64,000 nucleotides of DNA, taken from NCBI RefSeq assembly GCF_003668995.1, contig NZ_CP033068.1, positions 1,364,001-1,428,000 on the forward strand, in the 5' to 3' direction. This DNA comes from Flavobacterium sp. 140616W15 (lineage in GTDB: Bacteria; Bacteroidota; Bacteroidia; Flavobacteriales; Flavobacteriaceae). A program made the translations under genes and the position numbers. Below, piece after piece: positions 8,610 through 18,200 of the stretch; position 1 is the first letter of the stretch, and every line of letters starts with the position of its first letter. Under the pieces are notes generated by a model that did not search any database, was not told the DNA's origin, and worked only from the letters and a program-made list of their open reading frames with translations.

Positions 8610-11600
8610 TTATCTAAATAAAGTCATTCCACCTATTAATTCTCTCCTGTCTTTGTCATTGTTTGTTTTAATAACATACCAATAATCCCCCATAGGCAAG
8701 GGTTTTCCTTGATATGTGCCATCCCATCCCATTGTTGTATTTCCTTTAAAACTGGTAATTAATCGTTGGTACCTATCAAATATTAAAACCTCTAAATCGG
8801 GATAATCTTCGATTCTTGTTGGATACCAATAGTCATTACTTCCGTTTCCATCGGGAGAGAAAAATTTTGGAAATTCGATTCCGGCATAGTCTAAATAGAC
8901 AGTTTGAGTAGAGAAGCAACCTTTAATGTCTTTTACATAAATGGTATAGTTTCCAGAATGATCAATCTTAAAGACTGGATCAGATATATAATTATTAGGG
9001 GTGTTAATGCTGTATTGATAGGGAGCTTTACCGCCATAACCTGTTATTAAAAATTGATTTACTGCTGTTTCTGAAAAGGTAAAATCAGGATTTTCAATAT
9101 CTTGTGTAACTAAAACAGTATCGCTTGAAGAGCATCCCAAAGCAATGTTTGTAACCGTTAAAGTATAAATTCCGCTGGAACTTACAACAGGGGTTAATGT
9201 GTTGGCTCCACTGACAATCGTTCCGCCAGTCCATAAATAAGTAACATTAGTACTCTCAGAGCCAGTACCATTTAACTTTATTGTTGGTTGAGTACAGCTA
9301 ATTATGCCTGGACTGCCAGCTTTAGCATTAGGAGCAGTTTGCGTGTTTAGTGTTACAGTGGCTGTGGCGGTTAAGGTACATGGAGCTGTCGCATTTACAG
9401 TATAGGTATAAATAGTTCCAATAGCAGACCAAGTACCACCAGCATTGGGTGTTCCTCCAAGTTGAGCAAACAATTGCGCATGCGTAGGGACAGAATCAGA
9501 ACACAAAGTTAAAATTCCGTTAGTTCCTGCATTAGGAGCTGTTTGTGTGTTTAGTGTTACAGTTGCTGTGGCGGTTAAGGTACAGGGAGCTGTCGCATTT
9601 ACAGTATAGGTATAAATATTCCCAATAGCAGACCAAGTACCACCAGTATCGGGTGTTCCTCCAAGTTGAGCAAACAATTGGGCATGCGTAGGGACAGAAC
9701 CAGAACACAATGTCAAAATCCCGTTAGTTCCTGCATTAGGAGCTGTTTGTGTGTTTAGTGTTACTGTGGCTGTGGCGGTTAAGGTACAGGGAGCTATTGC
9801 ATTTACAGTATAGGTATAAATATTCCCAATAGCAGACCAAGTACCACCAGTATCGGGTGTTCCTCCAAGTTGAGCAAACAATTGCGCATGAGTAGGAACA
9901 GAATCAGAACACAAAGTCAAAACTCCGTTTGTTCCTGCATTAGGAGCAGTTTGTGTGTTTAGCGTTACAGTAGCTTTGGCGGTTAAGGTACACGGAGCTG
10001 TCGCATTTACAGTATAGGTATAAATATTCCCAATAGTTGACCAAGTACCACCAGCATCGGGTGTTCCTCCTAGTTGAGCAAATAATTGGGCATGCGTAGG
10101 GACAGAACCAGAACACAATGTCAAAATTCCGTTAGTTCCTGCATTAGGAGCTGTTTGTGTGTTTAGTGTTACTGTGGCTGTGGCGGTTAAGGTACACGGA
10201 GCTGTCGCATTTACAGTATAGGTATAAATAGTTCCAATAGCAGACCAAGTACCACCAGTATCGGGTGTTCCTCCAAGTTGAGCAAACAATTGCGCATGCG
10301 TAGGGACAGATCCTGAGCACAATGTCAGAACTCCGTTTGTTCCTGCATTAGGAGCAGTTTGTGTGTTTAGCGTTACAGTAGCTGTGGCAGTTAAGGTACA
10401 GGGAGCTGTCGCATTTACAGTATAGGTATAAATAGTTCCAATAGCAGACCAAGTACCACCAGCATCGGGTGTTCCTCCAAGTTGAGCAAACAATTGCGCA
10501 TGAGTAGGGACAGATCCTGAGCATAATGTCAGAACTCCGTTAGTTCCTGCATTAGGAGCAGTTTGCGTGTTTAGTGTTACAGTGGCAGAAGCGGTTAAAG
10601 TACAGGGAGCTGTCGCATTTACAGTATAGGTATAAATATTCCCAATAGCAGACCAAGTACCACCAGCATCGGGTGTTCCTCCAAGTTGAGCAAACAATTG
10701 CGCATGAGTAGGGACAGATCCTGAGCACAATTTCAAAACTCCGTTAGTTCCTGTATTAGGAGCTTTTTGTATGGTAATGGTTTTAGTTACTCCAGTTATA
10801 ATTTGACTACAGATACCATCTGTACTATTTGTTAAATTCAAAGTTGTATTTGAGGTTGGTGATGGAATCGTTACCGTTACTGAGCCCGTAGTTCCTATTA
10901 CAGCAGTTCCAGAAATAGCTCCAGTATAGCTTACAAGATCTCCCGTTGTTCCTGTTATTGTAAAAATAGCATCTGACCCTGCACAAATGGAGTTAAGACT
11001 GGTTAAAGTTGGAACTGTTAGTAATGAATAGGCTCCTGTGACTGTAACTATTGCAGGAAGCGAATTACAACCTCCATTAGCAGTATTGGTTACCATTAAA
11101 TTATAAGTTCCTGCTGAGCTAACAATTGGATTTAGTGTTGTTGCTCCACTAACGATTGTACCATCGGTAGTAGTCCATTTATAGTCAATACCTGCACCGG
11201 TTGTCGAACCAGTACCGTCTAATGTAACAGAAGGGCTGCTACAGGTAATTACTGCAGTGTTAATGGCTTTTGCTATTGGAATAGAACAAATAGGCGCTGT
11301 ATTTGTCTGACAGGTTTTGCTTTCGACTTCAAAGCAAGTATTAGAAGCTCCTATAGGAATTATAGAAAACAAGACATTATCTGAAGGCTGTAATGAGGTT
11401 ACATCATAGGTTAACACGTTACCAATAGTTCCAATGTTTTGTACTGGGTTCGTATTCACCTGATAAGAAACAGAATAATCAGTAGCACCTGAAACAGCTT
11501 CCCAATTAAACGTTATAGTACTTTGCGTTTGAGTGCCACAGGTAATTTTAGGCTTTATTATTGAATTTACAACAACTTCTATCTGCTTTTTTTTGATTAT

Positions 11601-12122
11601 ATCTGTAACACCATCACAATCTTTACTGGTACAGGTCACTTCATAAGTGCCTGCGTTTATGGCTTGTGCGTTTGTAATGTTTGGATTTTGAATTGCGCTA
11701 GTAAAGCCATTTGGACCTGTCCATGAATACGTAGTGCCAGATGGGAGTGTACCATTTACGCTTAGATTGATAGTCTTATTTGCACAAAAAGAAGCTGGTG
11801 TAATAACAGCGGGATCAAGAACAACAGCTGGGGTAACTGTCAGATTTTTGGTTCTTGTAATTAAGCAGTCGAAAGAACTGATTTCTAAAGTATAAAGACC
11901 CGCATCTGCAGGCGTAACAGCAGAGATAGTATATTTTTTTGAAGTAGAAACTACCGTTCCTAAAGGATTTATCCATTTGTAGGTAATTCTGGAGTCGGTA
12001 TCCAAATAATCCGGGAAATTATTTTTTATTGTAAAATCGGCTGGGTATCCTTCACACAATACATCAGGCATGGACTCGGTATAAAGAATATCATCAAAAT
12101 CATCTAGATTAAACAAGAACAT
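8610..12122 (-). CDS. SprB-like adhesin region with type B T9SS domain (3' part of a frameshifted metalloprotease-adhesin)
   Basis: The frame codes 1170 residues from an internal ATG, but it stays open without a stop back to about 12370 and lacks any signal peptide. It is therefore the 3' part of the gene starting at 14271. The visible order is Ig-like/PKD-like domains, a fibronectin-like segment near 200-275, seven near-identical 68-residue repeats, another Ig-like domain, and a gliding-motility-type (type B) C-terminal domain (FPKFFSPDGNGSNDYWYP ... MPMGDYWY-like end). Adding one base to the T6 run at 12364-12369 joins it to the protease frame, giving one protein of about 1887 residues once the 5' frameshift is also repaired. 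It should be surface-exposed. Confidence 0.85.
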   Translation of the reverse strand: MFLFNLDDFDDILYTESMPDVLCEGYPADFTIKNNFPDYLDTDSRITYKWINPLGTVVSTSKKYTISAVTPADAGLYTLEISSFDCLITRTKNLTVTPAVVLDPAVITPASFCANKTINLSVNGTLPSGTTYSWTGPNGFTSAIQNPNITNAQAINAGTYEVTCTSKDCDGVTDIIKKKQIEVVVNSIIKPKITCGTQTQSTITFNWEAVSGATDYSVSYQVNTNPVQNIGTIGNVLTYDVTSLQPSDNVLFSIIPIGASNTCFEVESKTCQTNTAPICSIPIAKAINTAVITCSSPSVTLDGTGSTTGAGIDYKWTTTDGTIVSGATTLNPIVSSAGTYNLMVTNTANGGCNSLPAIVTVTGAYSLLTVPTLTSLNSICAGSDAIFTITGTTGDLVSYTGAISGTAVIGTTGSVTVTIPSPTSNTTLNLTNSTDGICSQIITGVTKTITIQKAPNTGTNGVLKLCSGSVPTHAQLFAQLGGTPDAGGTWSAIGNIYTYTVNATAPCTLTASATVTLNTQTAPNAGTNGVLTLCSGSVPTHAQLFAQLGGTPDAGGTWSAIGTIYTYTVNATAPCTLTATATVTLNTQTAPNAGTNGVLTLCSGSVPTHAQLFAQLGGTPDTGGTWSAIGTIYTYTVNATAPCTLTATATVTLNTQTAPNAGTNGILTLCSGSVPTHAQLFAQLGGTPDAGGTWSTIGNIYTYTVNATAPCTLTAKATVTLNTQTAPNAGTNGVLTLCSDSVPTHAQLFAQLGGTPDTGGTWSAIGNIYTYTVNAIAPCTLTATATVTLNTQTAPNAGTNGILTLCSGSVPTHAQLFAQLGGTPDTGGTWSAIGNIYTYTVNATAPCTLTATATVTLNTQTAPNAGTNGILTLCSDSVPTHAQLFAQLGGTPNAGGTWSAIGTIYTYTVNATAPCTLTATATVTLNTQTAPNAKAGSPGIISCTQPTIKLNGTGSESTNVTYLWTGGTIVSGANTLTPVVSSSGIYTLTVTNIALGCSSSDTVLVTQDIENPDFTFSETAVNQFLITGYGGKAPYQYSINTPNNYISDPVFKIDHSGNYTIYVKDIKGCFSTQTVYLDYAGIEFPKFFSPDGNGSNDYWYPTRIEDYPDLEVLIFDRYQRLITSFKGNTTMGWDGTYQGKPLPMGDYWYVIKTNNDKDRRELIGGMTLFR
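9328..10755. repeat. Seven tandem 204-bp coding repeats
   Basis: Seven units of exactly 204 bp (68 codons) lie head to tail with no length variation. Each encodes TAPNAGTNGVLTLCSGSVPT, then HAQLFAQLGGTP, GGTWSxIG, and a YTYTVNATAPCTLTA segment. Units differ by a few substitutions (G/D, A/T, V/I, N/T). The near-identity points to recent expansion or gene conversion, and copy number probably varies between strains. Confidence 0.95.
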
Positions 12123-12355
12123 TTGTACTCCAGAAACAGTACTACCATATGTGATATTTCTAAAGTCAATTTTTTGAGGCTTTGAACAATCATTATTGAC
12201 ATAAATAGCGTGTACTTTTCCAGGTTTAGAATAGCGTGTATCTGTTCTTCCTGCTTTAAACTGAGTTTGAGTTTCAGGAATAGAGGTCCATAAACGAGGA
12301 GCGATAAGAGTACCATTATTTATAGTAATAGCGGCTTCTTCACCTGTTAATGGAG

Positions 12356-14182
12356 TTACTTTATTTTTTGTTCTACATACATTTTACCTAGAACGGGAGA
12401 ATCACTATTATTTCTTACACCAGCATACAAACCGTCTTTATTGATGAATCCGTTACCATGCAGCCGATAGTATTTACCTTTAACAGCCCCTGCAGATTGA
12501 AATTCAATATTATAAATGTATAAACCGGTTGTTTGTATTTTATAAATAATTCTGTCTGCATTAAGTCCCAATCCGTTGTACCAGCTTCCATCATTTATTC
12601 CACCATTTGTGATGGCGGGATCCGCAGAAGAGGTGTACAGTCCATGACCGTCTATCCCTGTTGGAAAACAGGGGGTACCCGTTAAAGAAGGAGGTAAGCA
12701 CGGGCCTTGATTCGGTCCATAAAATCCTGAATCATTGTTTCTGAAATTTAGAGTATTGCTAACGGTTCCAGTGGTATAATTTACGATATTAATTTTTCCA
12801 GGTAAATTATTAAGCTGATGAAACCAGCGTTGGGTTATATTTCCAGAAGCATCTAGTTTGTCCCATGACCATTCATTTGCTCCTGGTAAATTTTGAGTTT
12901 CAATCAAGTGAATTCTATTGTCATGTGACATATCTCTTGGGCCGGCAGCGCCTTGAAAACTGAGCATATGCACTTTTTTCCCAGGTACTACTTTACAGTC
13001 TAAGATTCGTTGTTTGTCTATCCATAAACTCGTTTCTTTCTCTTCAATCTTAGGGAGAGTTGTCTTAAAAATGTCCACAAGTAAGGCGCGAGAAGTTAGC
13101 AGGGCATGAGCAGCATTCATTCTTTTGTAATATTCGGCATTGAATTTTTTGAAAACATCAACATCTTCAATATACATCTTATAAAAAGCAGCAGCACTTG
13201 TACCATAACGTTCCCAATGTGCACCGATTCCCTGGTCACTTGACCAAAAGTCGGTAGTAGTGAGTTGGGAATGATTCTGAAAATCATAATCCCAATCAAA
13301 AGCATATCCGTCTTCATGTCCCCAATGCTTGTTTAAATAAGCACTGCTAGCGGGAAAGTAGTTAGGATAAGCAGCAACAAATTTATCCATAACAATTTGT
13401 GCTACACATTCTGCCATACCTTCTTCGAAGCCGCTTAAAGTATTTTCGTAATGCCAAAGATTGTTGGAAGACAAACACACATTATCACGCCAGGCATGTA
13501 AAAGTTCGTGAATCATTAAACGTGGCTGAGTCATCTTGCCATAAGCATCGGCTGTATATTGAGTAGAAATCCAGTTAGGACCGTTGTAAAAAGTGTTGCT
13601 ACCAGAAGCATTACCATCATTAATGACATTTACTGTATAAGAATGAGATGATGGGCCATATACTTGTGTTATAATCGGAATCACTTTGCTGTAAAAATCC
13701 ATCATATTGCTTGCTTGCCAATTGGCAAAACCGCCTAGTCCATTGATTCCAAATTGCGTCTCTACAGAAACATTTACTATGTTGCCAGCAGTACCCAGAT
13801 TTTCCCATGTGAAATTTAATGGACCAATCACGGTGTCTGTACTACCATTAAATAAGTGAAAGTAAAAATTTTGTCCTTGTGCAAATGTTGTTCCTAAGGC
13901 CAGAGCTGTTAAACGTAATTCTTCATAACTATATCCGTAGGTAGTCTTATCCAGAGAGTTTAAACCTTGACTCCAGCGAATATTTTGCGAATTCGGACCA
14001 TTTGGAACTGAGCCTGTACCGATAGAAAAACTCGTAAATCCTCCTGTTTGCCAGTTTACAAAAGCGCTATGAATGCTTTCAACTTTGCCTGTGACACCAG
14101 TAGCTGCTACAGCTTTTATTTTGCTACTCAGGTTTGATTTAATAGCTACGGGAGCAGGAATAATTGCTGGTTTACATCCCAT
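12356..14182 (-). CDS. Secreted zinc metalloprotease domain (5' part of the frameshifted metalloprotease-adhesin)
   Basis: The open frame codes 608 residues. The zincin motif HELLH occupies 225-229, and FEEGMAE at 252-258 can supply the third, Glu ligand as in gluzincins. The real start is probably ATG at 14271: adding one base to the A7 run at 14233-14239 gives a signal peptide (MKKLHILFLFAFFSISLTAQ) that reads into this frame. The last residues (VEQKIK then stop) are likewise a frame error at the T6 run 12364-12369. The whole product would be an exported protease with an adhesin-type repeat region and a type B sorting domain, co-transcribed with the SprF-like gene. Confidence 0.8.
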   Translation of the reverse strand: MGCKPAIIPAPVAIKSNLSSKIKAVAATGVTGKVESIHSAFVNWQTGGFTSFSIGTGSVPNGPNSQNIRWSQGLNSLDKTTYGYSYEELRLTALALGTTFAQGQNFYFHLFNGSTDTVIGPLNFTWENLGTAGNIVNVSVETQFGINGLGGFANWQASNMMDFYSKVIPIITQVYGPSSHSYTVNVINDGNASGSNTFYNGPNWISTQYTADAYGKMTQPRLMIHELLHAWRDNVCLSSNNLWHYENTLSGFEEGMAECVAQIVMDKFVAAYPNYFPASSAYLNKHWGHEDGYAFDWDYDFQNHSQLTTTDFWSSDQGIGAHWERYGTSAAAFYKMYIEDVDVFKKFNAEYYKRMNAAHALLTSRALLVDIFKTTLPKIEEKETSLWIDKQRILDCKVVPGKKVHMLSFQGAAGPRDMSHDNRIHLIETQNLPGANEWSWDKLDASGNITQRWFHQLNNLPGKINIVNYTTGTVSNTLNFRNNDSGFYGPNQGPCLPPSLTGTPCFPTGIDGHGLYTSSADPAITNGGINDGSWYNGLGLNADRIIYKIQTTGLYIYNIEFQSAGAVKGKYYRLHGNGFINKDGLYAGVRNNSDSPVLGKMYVEQKIK

Positions 14183-14271
14183 TAGCGTATTACTGGTTTG
14201 AGGTACTTGTATTTGAGCAGTAAGTGAGATGGAAAAAAAGCAAACAAGAATAGGATGTGTAATTTTTTCAT

Positions 14272-14871
14272 TGCATAAAATTGTAGGTTAATCGACAATG
14301 AGTATGTTTTATCGAAGCACTACAAAATTAGTTTTGTCATGAAAAGAAAGTGGTTGTAAATTAATCAATATTGATATTAAATTAACGTTATTTATGTGTT
14401 TATTTTAGTTTTTTAATATTAAAAATATTGTTATTGTTTTATTTAGATGTTTTTATTATGAAATAAAAATGGTTTTATCAAAGAAATTGCTATTTATTAA
14501 GGGTGCTTCATCTAAGAGGGAAAACATAGATTATATGTATAAAAAAGAACTAAAAAATTTTAATTAATTTCTTAGGCATATTGGCTATTTTAATTTTAAA
14601 TAAGTGAAATGGTTTCTATAATAATACAAGAAACATACAGGTGTGTGATGAAATTAATAGCGCATAATTTGTTAATAGATTAGCAATAGTGTTGTTTTTT
14701 AGTGATTATGATGTTGAAAATAAAATTTTAGTTTGTTTATGTTTATAGAATGATAAAAGTTGACCTGTTACTATTATTTGGGAAGAATCATTTAGGGATA
14801 AAAGGTAAATTTGTTGAAGTGAAAAAGATTATTATTTACATATTCATTTTTTAATAACCTCTAATATTGGG
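14272..14871. other. 600-bp AT-rich intergenic region between divergent operons
   Basis: No gene is visible. It should hold the promoters of the protease-adhesin operon (minus) and the metal-efflux operon (plus). A 19-base string at 14762-14780 (gacctgttactattatttg) recurs with one mismatch at 7588-7606. Confidence 0.4.
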
Positions 14872-15195
14872 ATGTTCCAGCAGTTCTATAAATTGCCGGT
14901 ATTGTTTCAGCATTTTAAAGAACATAAAGAAATAAATAAAGTAAGTTTTATTGATTTTTTAGCCATGCATTATTGGGGTGATGACTTAGACGATGATGAT
15001 GGTGATCGCGATATGCAGCTTCCTTTTAAAAATATAAGCGGTTACTCGTTACAGCTTGTATTTATACCAACAGACAAACATGCAATTTATCTTCCTTTTA
15101 CTATTGGTCTAACACAGACTAACAGTATCCCATATACATGCAATTTACATTCTAACCCCGCTTTATTTTCGGTATTTAGACCTCCTATAGTATAA
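14872..15195 (+). CDS. Small conserved protein heading the metal-efflux operon
   Basis: The frame codes 107 residues with an acidic patch (WGDDLDDDDGDRDMQLPF) and a HFKEHKEINK segment. To my recollection this small family sits directly upstream of CusA-type pumps in Bacteroidota; its function is not known to me. The N-terminus is uncertain. One more T in the T6 run at 14847-14852 would extend the frame back to GTG at 14819 and add a hydrophobic signal-like segment, which fits an exported protein. The acidic and His residues could bind metal, but that is speculation. Confidence 0.7.
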   Translation: MFQQFYKLPVLFQHFKEHKEINKVSFIDFLAMHYWGDDLDDDDGDRDMQLPFKNISGYSLQLVFIPTDKHAIYLPFTIGLTQTNSIPYTCNLHSNPALFSVFRPPIV

Positions 15196-15278
15196 TTTGA
15201 TTTTCAAATTTTTATTGTGGTTAAGACATATTCTATGTTTTAGCCATAGCATTATTATTTCTAAAATTAAATCAAATT

Positions 15279-18200
15279 ATGCTTAATAAGATAATACAAT
15301 TTTCAGTTAAGAATAAACTGGTAATTGGCGTTTTTACATTGCTATGGATTATTTATGGCGTGTACGAAGTGACTCGTTTACCTATTGATGCCGTTCCAGA
15401 CATCACAAACAATCAAGTACAAATTATTACAACAGCTCCATCTCTGGGAGCAGAAGACGTTGAGCGTCTTATAACCTTTCCGATAGAACAGGCAATAAGC
15501 AATATTCCGCAGCTAAAAGAAAGCCGTAGTATTTCCCGCTTTGGACTATCGTTGGTGACTATCGTTTTTGACGATGATACTGATGTGTATTGGGCACGCC
15601 AGCAAGTTGCCGAGCGCTTACAGAAAGTAGAGATAGACGAAAATGCCAGTACGCCCGAAATGGCGCCTGCTACAACAGGACTGGGGGAGATATACCAATA
15701 TGTTGTAAAGCCACAACCGGGGTATGAAGCCAAGTATTCTCTAGAGGATTTAAGAACAATTCAGGATTGGACCATTAGAAGGCAACTTTTAGGAACGCCA
15801 GGAATTGCCGATGTAGCCACTTTTGGTGGAAAATTAAAACAATATGAAATTGCGGTAAATCCAGCACGATTAAAAGCCCAAAGCCTTACAATAAAAGAGG
15901 TTTTTACAGCACTAAGCAGCAATAACGAAAATACAGGTGGAGCTTATATTGAGAAAGGACCAACAGTACTTTATATCCGAAGCGTAGGACTTACCAAGAA
16001 TATAAGTGACATTCAGAATATTATTGTAAAGAATACACAGGCAGGAACACCAATTCTTATAAAGGACATTGCAGATGTAAAAATGTCTTCGGCAATACGA
16101 TACGGGGCACTAACAACAGACGACCTTGGCGAATCTGTAGGTGGAATAGTGATGATGCTTAAAGGAGAAAACGCAAATAATGTTATTGTAGATGTAAAGA
16201 AACGCGTTGCCGAAATAGAGAAAATTTTACCAGAAGGATTAAAAATAGAGCCTTTTTTAGATCGAACTAAAATGGTAGATAATGCTATTGGTACAGTTCA
16301 AAAAAACCTTATTGAGGGAGCATTGATTGTTGTTCTGGTATTGGTATTGTTTTTAGGAAATTTAAGAGCAGGCTTTATTGTAGCGTCGGTTATTCCTTTA
16401 GCAATGCTGTTTGCAATTATCATGATGAATACTTTTGGGGTAAGTGGTAACCTTATGAGCCTTGGAGCACTTGATTTTGGTTTAATAGTAGATGGAGCAG
16501 TAATTATAGTCGAAGCCATATTGCATCATTTGCACAGTACCAAAAAGTATAAAGGAATAGATACGCTTTCGCAGGAAGATATGGATAAGGAAGTCACAGG
16601 ATCGGCAGGGCGAATGATGAATGCGGCTGTATTTGGACAAATAATTATCCTTATAGTATATCTTCCTATACTGTCGCTGGAAGGAATAGAAGGTAAAATG
16701 TTTAAACCAATGGCACAAACAGTTGCTTTTGCCATTTTAGGAGCATTTATACTATCACTTACTTATGTGCCAATGGTTAGTTCGTTATTTATAAGTAAGA
16801 AGATGAACCATAAACCAAATCTTTCAGATCGAATAATGGCTAAGCTTGAATTGTATTATGAAAAATGGTTGTCTAAGGCTTTACGCATAAGAAAGGGGAT
16901 TGTAATTTCGGCATTTGTTTTATTTGGAATTGCATTGCTTGTTTTCTCAAGAATGGGAGGAGAGTTTATTCCGCAACTAGAAGAAGGAGATTTTGCAGTA
17001 GAAACACGTTTGCTATTGGGAACAAATCTTTCGACAACTACAGAAACAATTCAGAAAATATCAGTAGCCCTTAAAAGCAAATATCCAGAAGTAGAAAAGG
17101 TAGTTTCAAGAATCGGAAGTGCCGAGATCCCCACAGATCCAATGCCTATAGAAGGAGGAGATATGATTATTGTTTTAAAAGACAAATCAGAATGGACAAG
17201 CGCTTCCTCATTTCCAGAGTTGGCAGATAAAATGACAGAAACAGTAAAACAAGTTGCCCCTGGAGTTACTACAGGTTTTCAATTTCCTGTTCAAATGCGT
17301 TTTAATGAATTAATGACTGGAGCAAAACAAGATGTTGTCTGCAAGATTTATGGAGAAGACCTAGATAAGCTTGCCGAATATGCAGAGAAATTAGGAGCCA
17401 TTGCTAAAACAGTAGATGGAGCCACAGATCTTTATGTGGAAAAAGTTACCGGAATGCCTCAGATTGTTATTGATTATGATTGGGCAGAAATGGCTAAATA
17501 CGGGATTTATGTTTCTGATATAAACAAAACAGTAAATGCCGCTTTTGCAGGAGCAGTAGCAGGTAGTATTTATGAAGGAGAGAAACGCTTTGACATGGTT
17601 GTTAGAGTAGAAGATAGTGGTCGAAAAGATATCTCAGATGTACGTAATTTATTGATAGCAACTCCTACAGGAATGCAAATTCCATTATATCAGGTAGCAT
17701 CCGTAAAAGAAATAGAAGGTCCAAACCAGATACAGCGAGAAGATGCAAAAAGAAGAATCATTGTAGGCTTTAATGTCAGAGGTCGTGATGTAGAATCAAT
17801 AGTAGAAGAATTACAGAAAAAGGTAAATAATCAAATAAAATTTGATCCTGGTTATTATATTACTTATGGAGGTACATTCGAAAACTTACAAGAAGCAAAA
17901 TCACGTCTGGGTGTTGCTGTTCCAGCCGCATTATTAATGATTTTAGCACTATTATATTTTGCATTCCGATCTTTAAAAGAAGGAATTATAATTTTTACAG
18001 CAATTCCATTATCGGCTATTGGAGGAGTATTTGGACTTGCCTTGCGTGATATGCCATTTAGTATATCTGCAGGTGTTGGATTTATTGCGCTCTTTGGAGT
18101 AGCGGTACTAAATGGAATTGTTTTAATATCTGAGTTTAACCGAATACAGAAGCTGGGCGAAATTACCGATGCGGTACAAATTATCATTACAGGAACAAAA

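Noticed and set aside
12104..12316. A 70-codon minus-strand frame between the two parts of the metalloprotease-adhesin
   Set aside because: The true frame through this stretch is the open extension of the adhesin part (reading TPLTGEEAAITINNGTLIAP and so on).
3579..14271. Polysaccharide utilisation locus
   Set aside because: No SusC/SusD pair or glycoside hydrolase is present; the riboswitch and T9SS features explain the surface proteins better.
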